A stretch of DNA of 64,000 nt from a bacterium (GCA_026416715.1 JAOAEQ010000005.1:65190-129189), one strand, 5' to 3'; counted from the stretch's first letter, positions 1-8,803 are shown. The notes: generated by a model from the sequence alone, not told the origin. Translations and numbers: made by a program.

Positions 1-1
1 T

Positions 2-511
2 TCGTTACGGAAACAAACGAAATTATTGTTTGATACCCATCTCATGATTTCTGAACCGGAGAAATATCTCAATGCATTTATCGATGCTGGCGCTGACCTG
101 GTAACGGTTCATATTGAAGTCTGTCCGGATATAAGAAAAATGATTCGGGTTATTCAGAAAAAGGGAGTGAAAGCAGGGGTATCACTCAATCCGGAGACAC
201 CGGTTGATTCGGTTTATCCGGCGATTGGATATGCGGATTTAATTCTGGTGATGAGCGTCCATCCTGGATTTGGCGGCCAGAAGTTTATCAAATATTCGCT
301 AGACAAACTCCATAAATTACGGTATCAGATAGACAAACAAAAAGCGAAAACCGTTCTAGAAATAGATGGTGGCATTAATGAACAAACTATCCCGCAAGTT
401 GTCAAATCTGGAGCGGATTGGCTTGTTATCGGGTCAGCCATTTTTGAAGCAAAAGATATCATTCGACAGATAGATAAGTTTAGAAATATGATTACCAAGG
501 CATTAAAATGA
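2..511 (+). CDS. rpe: Ribulose-phosphate 3-epimerase (5' truncated by window edge)
   Basis: Interconverts D-ribulose 5-phosphate and D-xylulose 5-phosphate in the cytoplasmic pentose phosphate pathway. The frame is open from base 2, so the beginning of the usual ~220-residue TIM barrel, including the first metal-binding strand, lies off the window. Visible are THLM (metal-ligand His; the family more often has DVHLM), the signature VMSVHPGFGGQKF, and IDGGI carrying a metal-ligand Asp, followed by GSAIF at the phosphate-binding end. A TTG at 26 could be read as a start, but the preceding codons still align with the family, so it is not the real start. It precedes gcvT by 86 bases on the same strand; co-transcription is possible but not shown. 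Confidence 0.93.
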   Translation, partial: SLRKQTKLLFDTHLMISEPEKYLNAFIDAGADLVTVHIEVCPDIRKMIRVIQKKGVKAGVSLNPETPVDSVYPAIGYADLILVMSVHPGFGGQKFIKYSLDKLHKLRYQIDKQKAKTVLEIDGGINEQTIPQVVKSGADWLVIGSAIFEAKDIIRQIDKFRNMITKALK

Positions 512-554
512 TTAAGAAATATAGTATACCCTATTTTGTGTTACAGGAGATTAA

Positions 555-572
555 CCTTGGTGTCTTGGTGGT
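555..572. repeat. Short-word spacer element (CCACNAAG type)
   Basis: On the minus strand this reads ACCACCAAGACACCAAGG, two or three degenerate copies of an 8-9 base word of the form CCANNAAG. The same word recurs, as an inverted pair, at 3581-3675 and in degraded form near 60367. It lies in the rpe-gcvT spacer just upstream of the gcvT ribosome site. No function can be read from it. Confidence 0.4.
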
Positions 573-597
573 AATATAGTTCTATTGAGTAAGGACC

Positions 598-1680
598 ATG
601 AATAAGCGAACTCCCTTATATGACGAACATTTGAAATTGAAAGGGAAAATCGTTGAATTTGCTGGCTGGCAGTTACCGGTTCAGTTTTCTGGAATTATTG
701 AAGAACATCAGCGGGTTCGCAGTGATGTCGGCATTTTTGATGTTTCACATCTCGGTAGAATAGAAGTGAGCGGTGAATCCGCACAACCGTTCTTAAATCG
801 GATTATAACCAATGATATCAGCAACCTAGAAATCGGCAAGATTCGATATTCTCTCATCTGTAACGAACAAGGCGGAATTATTGACGATATTCTGGTCTAT
901 CGCTTGCCAAAATATTTTCTGGTTATTGTTAATGCAATCAATACGGACAAAGTATATGAATTATTACTCTACTACGGGCAAATCGAGAATGTGTTTATCA
1001 GCAATCTAACTCCACATACTGCGATGATATCAGTTCAGGGACCGAAAGCAATATCTGTTCTGCAACCAATTACTACCGCTGATTTATCGTTATCGGCGTT
1101 TCCACATTATACAGTTACGGCAACTACAGTTGCTGGATTAAATGTTTTACTATCACGCACCGGATATACTGGTGCTGATGGATTCGAACTGATTATCGTT
1201 GGCGAAAAGGCACCGGAATTATGGAAGAAAATACTAGCAGCAGGTACATCGTCGAATATTCTCCCATGCGGATTAGGTGCACGGGATACGCTTCGATTAG
1301 AAGCTGGTAATCTATTATACGGACAAGATATGGATTTAACCACTAATCCTTACGAAGCGGGATTAGGGTTTGCGGTTAAACTCGATAAACCGGAATTCAT
1401 CGGACGACAGAAATTGATTGAACTTCATCAGAAAGGAGTTAGTCGAAAATTAGTCGGGTTCAAGATGATGGATGCTGCTATTCCACGGCATGGATATCAA
1501 ATCTATAAATCGAATCGGGAAATTGGCAAAGTTACCAGCGGGTCGTATATTCCATCCCTTAAATGCGGCATAGGATTAGGATATATCGCTCATGAGTATA
1601 CGCAACTTGATGTGCAGATAGAAATTAAAATCAGGGATACTTTGCATCCTGCAAAAATTGTTAAGAAAAAACATGTGTAA
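598..1680 (+). CDS. gcvT: Aminomethyltransferase, glycine cleavage T protein
   Basis: T protein moves the methylene group from the aminomethyl-lipoyl arm of GcvH to tetrahydrofolate, giving 5,10-methylene-THF and ammonia. The 360 residues match the usual family length of about 360-370. The N-terminus has the typical TPLYDEH and FAGWQLPVQFSG segments for folate binding; GGIIDD (Asp96/97) holds the catalytic Asp region; RTGYTGADGFEL and the LRLEAG segment of the GcvT fold follow, and the C-terminal barrel domain carries GKVTSGSYIPSL. The ATG is preceded by TAAGGA at very short spacing. First gene of a glycine-cleavage cluster on the plus strand. I looked for a glycine riboswitch upstream and saw none. 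Confidence 0.97.
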   Translation: MNKRTPLYDEHLKLKGKIVEFAGWQLPVQFSGIIEEHQRVRSDVGIFDVSHLGRIEVSGESAQPFLNRIITNDISNLEIGKIRYSLICNEQGGIIDDILVYRLPKYFLVIVNAINTDKVYELLLYYGQIENVFISNLTPHTAMISVQGPKAISVLQPITTADLSLSAFPHYTVTATTVAGLNVLLSRTGYTGADGFELIIVGEKAPELWKKILAAGTSSNILPCGLGARDTLRLEAGNLLYGQDMDLTTNPYEAGLGFAVKLDKPEFIGRQKLIELHQKGVSRKLVGFKMMDAAIPRHGYQIYKSNREIGKVTSGSYIPSLKCGIGLGYIAHEYTQLDVQIEIKIRDTLHPAKIVKKKHV

Positions 1681-1704
1681 TAAATCAATGGGAGAATGAA
1701 AAAA

Positions 1705-1800
1705 CGAAAGAACGGAAGAACAATATACTCAAATAATTTATTCCAGTTTGTTGTTTTTTCGGTCTTTCGGTTTTGCGATTTCCATTCCCGAAAGAACGGA
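1705..1800. repeat. Imperfect inverted/direct repeat in gcvT-gcvH spacer
   Basis: CGAAAGAACGGA occurs twice as a perfect direct repeat (1705-1716 and 1789-1800), and a GTTTTTTCGGTCTTTCGG stretch between them (about 1753-1770) is a rough inverted copy, so the spacer can fold into a long imperfect hairpin. The right-hand copy runs directly into the gcvH ribosome site (GGAGG at 1798-1802). It resembles the other reiterated-word spacers of this cluster. Confidence 0.5.
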
Positions 1801-1808
1801 GGTATAGA

Positions 1809-2189
1809 ATGGATTTAAGCCAATTTAAATTTAGTAAAACGCATGAATGGGTTAAACTAGAAGGCGAAATTGCAACGATCGGAATAACTGATTTCGCTCA
1901 GAAAGAACTCGGTGACGTGGTTTATGTTGAACTCCCGAAAGTAGGAGCTGAACTGGTTGCTGGGAAAGAGTTTGGAGTAGTTGAATCAGTTAAAGCAGCG
2001 TCGGATTTATATTCACCGATTTCTGGGACAGTGGTTGATGTCAATACTTCGTTAAATGATAAGCCCGCTTTACTCAATAATGACCCTTACGGTGCAGCGT
2101 GGTTGATTAAAGTTAAATGCAGTAATCCTGCTGAACTCGATTCGTTGATGGATGAGAAAAAATACAAAGAGTTGACAGAAGTATCTTAA
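1809..2189 (+). CDS. gcvH: Glycine cleavage system H protein (lipoyl carrier)
   Basis: Lipoylated shuttle protein that carries the aminomethyl intermediate from P protein to T protein. I start at ATG 1809 (126 residues, usual length about 125-130): GGAGG at 1798-1802 sits six bases upstream and the protein then begins MDLSQFKFSKTHEWV as in the family. A longer frame from 1773 has no ribosome site and would add 12 unrelated residues. The lipoylated lysine is Lys62 in ESVKAASD, followed by the SPISG turn. The protein ends in a normal C-terminal helix. It is the only lipoyl-domain protein in the window and the natural substrate for the LipM-type enzyme at 6566. Confidence 0.97.
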   Translation: MDLSQFKFSKTHEWVKLEGEIATIGITDFAQKELGDVVYVELPKVGAELVAGKEFGVVESVKAASDLYSPISGTVVDVNTSLNDKPALLNNDPYGAAWLIKVKCSNPAELDSLMDEKKYKELTEVS

Positions 2190-2243
2190 TAGTAATAGAA
2201 AACCTAAATATGGACTCATTTAGTTTTCGTTCATTCGTTTACT

Positions 2244-3593
2244 ATGAAGGAACATTATATACCTTTTTCAGAAGAAGAACGACAGCAGATGCTAAATGCA
2301 ATTGGAGTCAATTCAATTGCAGAGTTATTTTCCGATATTCCAGAATCCGTTCGATTAAAAGCCCCGGTATCTTTACCTCCAGTATTATCCGAACCGGAAC
2401 TGCTCGCTTATTTTGAATTTTTATCGGATAAAAATCTTGGAAAGAGATATATCTGTTTTCGTGGTGCTGGTGCATATGACCATTATATCCCTGCAGCAGT
2501 GGATACCGTTATTTCCCGGAGTGAGTTTTATACCGCTTATACTCCTTATCAAGCGGAAGCTAGTCAAGGAACGCTGCAGACAATATATGAATATCAATCG
2601 CTAATCTGCGAATTGACCGGAATGGATGTAACGAATGCGTCGATGTATGACGGGGCAACAGCATTAGCTGAATCCGCATTGATGGCAACTCGCGCTACTG
2701 ATACCTCTGAAATTTTAGTTTCTCGAACAGTTCATCCGCATTATCGACAAGTGTTGAAAACTTATTGTCATACCGCAGGTATTAAATTGACCGAAATTCC
2801 GTATCACGAAGGGATAACTGATGTAGGTGAATTGCAGAAACGGATACATCGTTCGATTGCAGCGGTTATTGTCCAGCATCCGAATTTTTTCGGGTTTCTT
2901 GAACCAGTGTTTGATATTAGCGCGATGATTCATCAACACGGTGGATTATTTATCAGTTTCGTCAATCCGATTTCAATAGGTATGTTTGCTCCGCCGAGCG
3001 ATTATCAGGCGGATATAACGGTTATGGAAGGACAGCCGCTAGGAAATCCGTTGAATTTCGGTGGCCCGTATCTGGGCATACTCGCTTGTAAACAAGATTT
3101 TCTTCGACTACTACCCGGTCGAATAGTTGGACTGACGAAAGATGCTGCAGGTAATCCCGGATTTGTTTTAACCCTACAAACTCGGGAACAACATATTCGC
3201 CGGCAGAAAGCAGTCTCGAATATCTGCTCAAACCAAGCGTTAACCGCACTAGCCGCAACGGTATACTTAAGTTTGCTCGGAAAACATGGACTACAAAAAG
3301 TCGCTGAACTGAACATTCAAAAAACCCATTACGTTAAACAACAAGTCGCGCAACTTAATGGATATGAAATTATCTGGGATAACCAACCGAGATTTAACGA
3401 ATTTATCGTTCGATGTCCGATATCTGCACAAGCGGTTAATCAGAATCTATTACAATCCGGAATCATCGGTGGGTATCAGTTGGAAACCCATTATCCTGAA
3501 CTTAAACATTGTTTATTATTCTGCGTAACGGAAAAAAGAACGAAACAAGAAATCGATAAACTCATAGACATTTTATCATCGCTAAGACACTAA
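2244..3593 (+). CDS. gcvPA: Glycine dehydrogenase (decarboxylating) subunit 1
   Basis: With GcvPB forms the split P protein, a PLP enzyme that decarboxylates glycine and passes the aminomethyl group to lipoyl-GcvH. At 449 residues it has the usual N-subunit length. Recognisable segments include the N-terminal YIPFSEEERQQML, the FRGAGAYDHYIP motif, TAYTPYQAEASQGTLQ, NASMYDGATALAE, and GGPYLGIL near the subunit centre. This half lacks the PLP lysine, as expected. No clear ribosome site precedes the ATG. The last codons and stop lie inside an inverted repeat (3581-3675). The split form of P protein is common in Firmicutes, Thermotogae and many candidate phyla, unlike the single-chain GcvP of E. 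coli. Confidence 0.96.
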   Translation: MKEHYIPFSEEERQQMLNAIGVNSIAELFSDIPESVRLKAPVSLPPVLSEPELLAYFEFLSDKNLGKRYICFRGAGAYDHYIPAAVDTVISRSEFYTAYTPYQAEASQGTLQTIYEYQSLICELTGMDVTNASMYDGATALAESALMATRATDTSEILVSRTVHPHYRQVLKTYCHTAGIKLTEIPYHEGITDVGELQKRIHRSIAAVIVQHPNFFGFLEPVFDISAMIHQHGGLFISFVNPISIGMFAPPSDYQADITVMEGQPLGNPLNFGGPYLGILACKQDFLRLLPGRIVGLTKDAAGNPGFVLTLQTREQHIRRQKAVSNICSNQALTALAATVYLSLLGKHGLQKVAELNIQKTHYVKQQVAQLNGYEIIWDNQPRFNEFIVRCPISAQAVNQNLLQSGIIGGYQLETHYPELKHCLLFCVTEKRTKQEIDKLIDILSSLRH

Positions 3594-3675
3594 GCCACTA
3601 AGATGTTTTCATTTAGAATTTAGTATTGAGTATCTTAAATTTCATAGTTCTTGGTATTCTCGGTGTCTTTGTGGT
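3581..3675. repeat. Imperfect inverted repeat of CACNAAG-type words
   Basis: Left arm (3582-3602) reads as an 8-base tandem (AAGACACT, AAGCCACT, AAGATG); right arm (about 3650-3675) is a degraded inverted copy containing CTCGGTGTCTTTGTGG. The left arm overlaps the stop codon of gcvPA, so it was either fixed into the end of the gene or grew out of it. The AT-rich loop holds no gene. Same word class as at 555-572. Confidence 0.5.
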
Positions 3676-3687
3676 AAAAAAGATTTT

Positions 3688-5139
3688 ATGGAATTGATTT
3701 TTGAAAAGAGTATACCCGGGCATAAGGGCTATTCGATTCCAGATTGCGATGTTCCGACTACTTCAATCGAAAGGCTTATCCCGACGAAATATCTACGGAA
3801 TAAACCGGCTGAACTTCCGGAACTAGCTGAACCAGAAATTATCCGACATTATGTTCGTTTATCGCAGAAGAATTATGCGGTTGACACCCATTTCTATCCC
3901 CTCGGTTCTTGCACCATGAAATATAATCCGAAAGTTAACGAACGAATCGCACGGTTTGCTGGTTTTACGGGTTTACATCCGCTCGTTGACGATTCTTTAG
4001 CGCAAGGAACCTTACAACTGCTCTACGAAATGGAACAGTGTCTCATAGAACTTTTTGGGTTTGATGCCTTCACGTTCCAACCCGCAGCAGGTGCTCATGG
4101 TGAACTGACTGCATTGATGATGGTAAAAGCTTATTTCAATGATATCGGGGAACGGCATCGAACTAAAATTATCATACCGCACACTGCCCATGGAACGAAT
4201 CCGGCAAGCGCAGCGTTATGCGGATTCCAGGTGATTGAAATCGAATCAAACGGGCATGGCAATATTGATTTTACTGAACTGAAAAACCAGTTAGACTCGA
4301 CTGTCGCTGGGGTGATGATAACTAATCCGAATACACTCGGATTATTTGAAGAACAGATTCTCGAAATCGCACATGCAGTGCATCAAGTTGGAGCGGTGCT
4401 CTACGGTGATGGTGCGAATGCAAATGCTCTCCTTGGTAAAACACGTTACGGCGATTTAGGATTCGATATGCTCCATCTGAACTTACATAAAACATTTTCT
4501 GCACCGCATGGTGGTGGCGGTCCTGGCAGTGGTCCGGTTGGAGTGAAATTGAGATTTGCGCCGTATCTACCTACGCCGGTGGTGATAAAAAATAATGAAT
4601 CATACTCCTGGGACTACAATCGTCCCAAATCCATTGGTCGGATACATTCATTTTACGGGAATATCGGCGTGGTAATTAAAGCGTATGCGTATATTCGTTC
4701 ACTCGGTGCATCTGGACTAAATGCGGTCTCCGACCAGGCAGTTCTTTCTGCGAATTATTTAAAGAAATTGGTTGAACAAAAAATCGAGGTACCGTATTCA
4801 CGAACATGTATGCATGAATTCGTCGCTTCCGGACAAAACATACTCCAGCAGACTGGAATAAAAACCGTTGATATCGCCAAACGATTGTTAGATTATGGAT
4901 TTTATGCACCGACGGTATATTTTCCATTAACGGTTAAAGAAGCGCTAATGATAGAACCGACGGAAACTGAAAATAAAGCAACGTTAGATGCGTTTGCGGC
5001 AGCATTGGAGAAAATAGTTCAGGAAAGTATGGATAATCCGGAATTAGTCAAATCCGCACCGCAGAAAACGCCGGTGCGCCGGCTCGATGAAGTTACTGCG
5101 GCGCGACAACCGAATCTTAAATTCAAAATACGGAGTTAG
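3688..5139 (+). CDS. gcvPB: Glycine dehydrogenase (decarboxylating) subunit 2
   Basis: Catalytic PLP subunit of the split P protein of the glycine cleavage system. The 483 residues match the family. LNLHKTFSAPHGGGGPG carries the PLP-binding lysine (Lys268) and the glycine-rich loop; FYPLGSCTMKYNP near the N-terminus and HTAHGTNPASA are family signatures, and the C-terminal MIEPTETENKATLD segment is intact. It follows gcvPA after a 94-base spacer filled by an inverted repeat and probably belongs to the same transcript. No obvious ribosome site is seen ahead of ATG 3688. The stop codon sits inside the next imperfect palindrome (5135-5195). Confidence 0.97.
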   Translation: MELIFEKSIPGHKGYSIPDCDVPTTSIERLIPTKYLRNKPAELPELAEPEIIRHYVRLSQKNYAVDTHFYPLGSCTMKYNPKVNERIARFAGFTGLHPLVDDSLAQGTLQLLYEMEQCLIELFGFDAFTFQPAAGAHGELTALMMVKAYFNDIGERHRTKIIIPHTAHGTNPASAALCGFQVIEIESNGHGNIDFTELKNQLDSTVAGVMITNPNTLGLFEEQILEIAHAVHQVGAVLYGDGANANALLGKTRYGDLGFDMLHLNLHKTFSAPHGGGGPGSGPVGVKLRFAPYLPTPVVIKNNESYSWDYNRPKSIGRIHSFYGNIGVVIKAYAYIRSLGASGLNAVSDQAVLSANYLKKLVEQKIEVPYSRTCMHEFVASGQNILQQTGIKTVDIAKRLLDYGFYAPTVYFPLTVKEALMIEPTETENKATLDAFAAALEKIVQESMDNPELVKSAPQKTPVRRLDEVTAARQPNLKFKIRS

Positions 5140-5195
5140 AAGCCAAGATTGAGAAACTAGGAACCCGTCCTAGATTCTATCTTTTTGATTCTAAC
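5135..5195. repeat. 28-bp-arm imperfect palindrome after gcvPB
   Basis: Arms 5135-5162 and 5168-5195 pair at 21 of 28 positions around a 5-base loop; both ends (GTTAGAA/TTCTAAC apart from one position) and the centre (CTAGGA/TCCTAG) pair best. The left arm contains the gcvPB stop codon. No T tract follows on the plus strand, so it is not a typical terminator; it may act as an RNA-stabilising or processing hairpin between two operon genes. Confidence 0.6.
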
Positions 5196-5211
5196 TTCGA
5201 AAACCATAATT

Positions 5212-6423
5212 ATGCTAAATGAAACGATTGTTCTCGAAGGGCACATCATCAATTCGCTAGCGTTAACTCGGGTACTTGATACCATTCTCGAATTAGGTGG
5301 AAATTTTACTATCGATGAAATTCGAATTGGTAAACAAAGTACTGACCCGAGTTTCGCACAGATAACCATTTCCGCTACTGATGAAACGACATTAAACAAT
5401 ATTCTTGGCAATATCCAGAAACTTGGTGCAGTGGTCAAAGAAAAAGCTGAAGTTCAGTTTATCCCTGCAGATATGGATGGCGCATTTCCAGAAAATTTCT
5501 ATGCTACCACCAATCTCGATACTTTCGTTTTCTATAAGGGAAAATGGATTCCGGTCGAGAACATTGAAATGGATTGCGGAATTGTTCTTGATACGAAACG
5601 GAATACAGCTCGATGTATTGCAATTAACGAAGTGCAAAAAGGGGATAATATCGTGGTTGGCCATCAAGGGATTAAAGTTATTCCGTTACCCCGAGAGCGT
5701 GAAAAAGAGATATTCAGTTTTATGACCAGTTCGGTTTCATCAGAGAAACCGAAAAAGCTGCTCATTAGTGAAATTGCGCAACGGATGAAATTGATACATA
5801 ACAAGAACGGAAAAATTCTAGTAGTAGGCGGTCCGGCAATCGTTCATACCGGTGCTGGAAAACATTTATCCGCATTACTCCGTGCCGGATATGTTAACGT
5901 TCTTTTTGCAGGAAATGCGTTAGCAGTTCATGATATCGAATCTGCGTTATATGGGACATCGTTAGGCATCTCGTTACAAGATGGACAGGTTACCACCGGA
6001 GGACATCGTAACCATCTCCGTGCAATTAATACGATTCGGCGTTGCGGGTCAGCGAAATCTGCTGTTGAACAGAATATTCTACGGCAAGGGATAATCTACG
6101 AATGCATAAAAAATCACATTCCGTTTATTCTTGCTGGGTCAATTCGCGATGATGGACCATTACCAGAAGTTATTACGGATACAATGCAAGCACAAAAACT
6201 AATGCGGGAATATGCGCAACAAGTCGATATGGCGCTGATGCTTGCGACTACGTTACATAGTATTGCAACGGGTAATGTTCTGCCAGCACGAGTTTTCACC
6301 GTTTGCGTTGATATCAACCATGCGGTTGTTACCAAACTTATTGACCGAGGTAGCGCACAAACGCTCGGAATTGTTACCGATGTCGAATCATTCCTTAGAG
6401 AGTTAGTCCAAGAACTGATATAA
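5212..6423 (+). CDS. LOR/SDH-domain protein, TIGR00300/COG1915 family
   Basis: Matches the conserved family of about 400 residues named after a lysine-oxoglutarate reductase/saccharopine dehydrogenase-like domain. An archaeal member has been reported as an ornithine cyclodeaminase, and the same domain forms the C-terminal half of cyanobacterial ArgZ/AgrE; the substrate here is not known. I start at ATG 5212 (403 residues, MLNETIVLEGHIINS); a TTG nine codons upstream lies inside the palindrome. The N-terminal third has the ligand-binding-like half with DMDGAFPENFYATTN; a Rossmann-like segment begins at KILVVGGPAIVHTGAG, followed by LFAGNALAVHDIE and a GSIRDDGPLPEV segment. It lies between gcvPB and the LipM gene, which suggests a role in amino-group or proline/arginine-related metabolism linked to glycine cleavage; that link is inference. 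Confidence 0.82.
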   Translation: MLNETIVLEGHIINSLALTRVLDTILELGGNFTIDEIRIGKQSTDPSFAQITISATDETTLNNILGNIQKLGAVVKEKAEVQFIPADMDGAFPENFYATTNLDTFVFYKGKWIPVENIEMDCGIVLDTKRNTARCIAINEVQKGDNIVVGHQGIKVIPLPREREKEIFSFMTSSVSSEKPKKLLISEIAQRMKLIHNKNGKILVVGGPAIVHTGAGKHLSALLRAGYVNVLFAGNALAVHDIESALYGTSLGISLQDGQVTTGGHRNHLRAINTIRRCGSAKSAVEQNILRQGIIYECIKNHIPFILAGSIRDDGPLPEVITDTMQAQKLMREYAQQVDMALMLATTLHSIATGNVLPARVFTVCVDINHAVVTKLIDRGSAQTLGIVTDVESFLRELVQELI

Positions 6424-6565
6424 GTTCTAAAGATTTTAACCGAAATAACGTAACGTATATTCGTTATACCCACAAAATGATATAAATTTCTTAGGTATTT
6501 TCTGGTTAGCTTTTCATTCAACATACATATGAAATTTGGATTTTGACATTTAACGTGTATTCTTT

Positions 6566-7432
6566 ATGATATGGAGACTTATACTTGACGGAGCTAAAGA
6601 TGCGTTCACCAACATGGCGATTGATGAAGCGATTCTACAGTATACGGTTAGCAACTCACTTCAATCCCCTACCCTACGGTTCTATACCTGGTCGAAACCG
6701 TCAATCAGCATCGGCAGATTCCAGAATATCGAGCAGGAGATAAATTTAACTGCATGCAAACAAGATAATGTTCCGGTAGTTCGTCGGCCTACCGGTGGTA
6801 GAGCGGTATTTCATAACTCTGAACTAACCTATAGTCTCGTTATTCCGGATAGCTATCCGAATATCCCGAAGAATATCACCGAATCGTATCGAGTTATCAG
6901 CGCAGCGTTTGTCAAAGGTCTGAAGTTATTAGGGATCAACGCGACACTCGAACGCCCGAAGCTTAAAAAGCAAGAGTCGGTAACTCGGAAAATAGAAGAC
7001 CGAACGGAAAACGCTGGTATCACCGGTTTCGTTTCGAAATCACCGCTCTGTTTCGCCGCTACGAGCCGATATGAAGTAACCGTTAACGGAAAAAAACTAA
7101 TCGGGTCAGCGCAACGCCGTATTCAAAACGCGATGTTGCAGCAAGGGTCAATCCTACTCGATTACGACCCGAAACAAGACCAGCGATATTTTCTTGCAAT
7201 CGCTAATGAAACTATAGCTCCCTGTGTTACTGCGATTAACCATCATCTTCCAACGCCGATTCAATTAGAGACTCTTATCAACCATCTCATCCAAGGGTTC
7301 GTAATTCAATTCCGAATAGATTTCGAACCGATTGAATTAACGAACTCTGAACGAACTCTTGCGGAAAAACTCCTTACCCAAAAATACCGTACTGATAGTT
7401 GGAACTATCTACGTGGAAAAACAGCTGAATAG
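6566..7432 (+). CDS. lipM: LipM-type octanoyltransferase / lipoate-protein ligase family
   Basis: A BPL/LplA-fold acyltransferase of 288 residues. RRPTGGRAVFH is the lipoyl/octanoyl-binding motif, and SPLCFAATSRYEV-GKKLIGSAQRR contains Cys162 at the position of the catalytic Cys of Bacillus LipM (SPVCF) plus the conserved GKK lysine. LipM moves octanoate from acyl carrier protein to GcvH; this fits its place behind the glycine-cleavage genes. An ATP-dependent lipoate ligase usually lacks that Cys and carries a C-terminal accessory domain, which is missing here, so transferase activity is favoured. A lipoyl synthase (LipA) should be encoded elsewhere. No strong ribosome site; a 142-base spacer precedes it. 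Confidence 0.85.
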   Translation: MIWRLILDGAKDAFTNMAIDEAILQYTVSNSLQSPTLRFYTWSKPSISIGRFQNIEQEINLTACKQDNVPVVRRPTGGRAVFHNSELTYSLVIPDSYPNIPKNITESYRVISAAFVKGLKLLGINATLERPKLKKQESVTRKIEDRTENAGITGFVSKSPLCFAATSRYEVTVNGKKLIGSAQRRIQNAMLQQGSILLDYDPKQDQRYFLAIANETIAPCVTAINHHLPTPIQLETLINHLIQGFVIQFRIDFEPIELTNSERTLAEKLLTQKYRTDSWNYLRGKTAE

Positions 7433-7552
7433 CACAACGAAGTTTGCCTCACGATTGAACCGGTTTTATGCATGTTCATTGCCAAATGGGTTCCGTTCAT
7501 ATTATAATCTATTGAGGAATACACAAATCTACATTTCAAGGAGATTACCCGA

Positions 7553-8803
7553 ATGGTTTACGCTAAATCGCTTAGATATAGATATGGTAAAGTTCTCTTC
7601 GTTTTTTTCGTTTTATCCTTAAGTAGTTATTTACTTTACGCTGCGCAACCGCAGCTGGATAATTCTCCTGAACGAATTATTTTGAATTTAACCGCAACAC
7701 CAGCGAATAGCGTAGCGGTTACCTGGCGGACTAACGCTGCGGTGATAAATCCGCAAGCACAGATTACACTCGCCAATGAATCAACGGATTTAACAAAAAG
7801 CGCGAAAACCGTTCCCGCGAAAACAGAATCAGTGCAATTAGATAACGGAACGACGGTATATCAGTATTCGGTTATATTCGATGCGTTAAAACCGAATACA
7901 CTCTATGCGTATCGAGTTGGTAATGAAAAATATTGGAGTGAATGGAATCAGTTTAGAACCGCAACGGATACCATTGCAGCATTTAAATTTATCTATTTCG
8001 GCGATCCGCAGAATGATATCAAATCGATGTGTTCGCGAATATTTCGTGCAGCATATACGAAAGCGCCTGATGCTCGGTTTTGGCTCATAACTGGAGATAT
8101 AGTTAATAACGGTAATAAAGATGAACTATGGGCGGAACTATATGATGCGTTCGGTTGGATACCGCGAATGACCCCGATAATCTTACTCCCTGGAAATCAT
8201 GAATATCTGCCGAAACCTGGCGCTACCGAGACTACACCGGCGCTTACCTATCTATGGCGTCCGCAATTTACATTACCGGAAAACGGTCCTGCAGGATTAG
8301 AAGAATCCGTTTATTACCTTGATTATCAAGGGGTTCGACTAGTTATGTTAAATGGCAACGAAAAGCTCGAAGAACAGGCGCAGTGGCTGGACTCAGTTCT
8401 AGCGAAAAACCAGCAACGGTGGACAATTGTTGCGATCCATCAACCGTTTTATTCAACTGCGGTCAATCGAGATAATCCGCAGTTACAAAAGCTGTTCTTA
8501 CCGATTTTCGATAAATATACCGTTGATTTAGTTCTCCAGGGGCACGACCATACCTACGGTCGAACTTATAAACTGCGCAATGGCAAGAAAGTTGCAGATA
8601 CTGAACCAGGAACGGTATATGTGGTTTCAGTTAGTGGAACGAAAGTGTATGGTCTAGGTCAGAAGTATAAAGATGTAATGGTGAAAATGGAAAACGGAAG
8701 GCAGTTATTTCAGGTTATCAGCGTAGATAAAAACAGCTTATCGTATGAATCGTATAATGCGTTAGGCGAATTATATGATTCTTTCAAATTGAAAAAGAAA
8801 TAA
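7553..8803 (+). CDS. Secreted purple-acid-phosphatase-like metallophosphoesterase
   Basis: Exported protein of 416 residues: basic N-terminus, hydrophobic stretch about 13-30, then a fibronectin-III-like domain (about 40-140; VAVTWRT, LKPNTLYAYRVG) and a calcineurin-type phosphoesterase domain. Metal motifs in order: FGDPQ, TGDIVNNG, LPGNHEY, AIHQPFY, and GHDHTYGR. This is the architecture of purple acid phosphatases, but the Tyr that normally follows GD (GDxxY) is replaced by Asn, so the iron-tyrosinate colour would be absent and the metal pair may differ. AAGGAG lies upstream of ATG at proper distance. Likely hydrolyses phosphate esters in the periplasm or outside; substrate unknown. It stands apart from the gcv cluster by a 120-base spacer. 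Confidence 0.85.
   Translation: MVYAKSLRYRYGKVLFVFFVLSLSSYLLYAAQPQLDNSPERIILNLTATPANSVAVTWRTNAAVINPQAQITLANESTDLTKSAKTVPAKTESVQLDNGTTVYQYSVIFDALKPNTLYAYRVGNEKYWSEWNQFRTATDTIAAFKFIYFGDPQNDIKSMCSRIFRAAYTKAPDARFWLITGDIVNNGNKDELWAELYDAFGWIPRMTPIILLPGNHEYLPKPGATETTPALTYLWRPQFTLPENGPAGLEESVYYLDYQGVRLVMLNGNEKLEEQAQWLDSVLAKNQQRWTIVAIHQPFYSTAVNRDNPQLQKLFLPIFDKYTVDLVLQGHDHTYGRTYKLRNGKKVADTEPGTVYVVSVSGTKVYGLGQKYKDVMVKMENGRQLFQVISVDKNSLSYESYNALGELYDSFKLKKK

Noticed and set aside
512-597. Glycine riboswitch upstream of gcvT
   Set aside because: The spacer is only 86 bases, lacks the paired aptamer layout and contains a short-word repeat instead.
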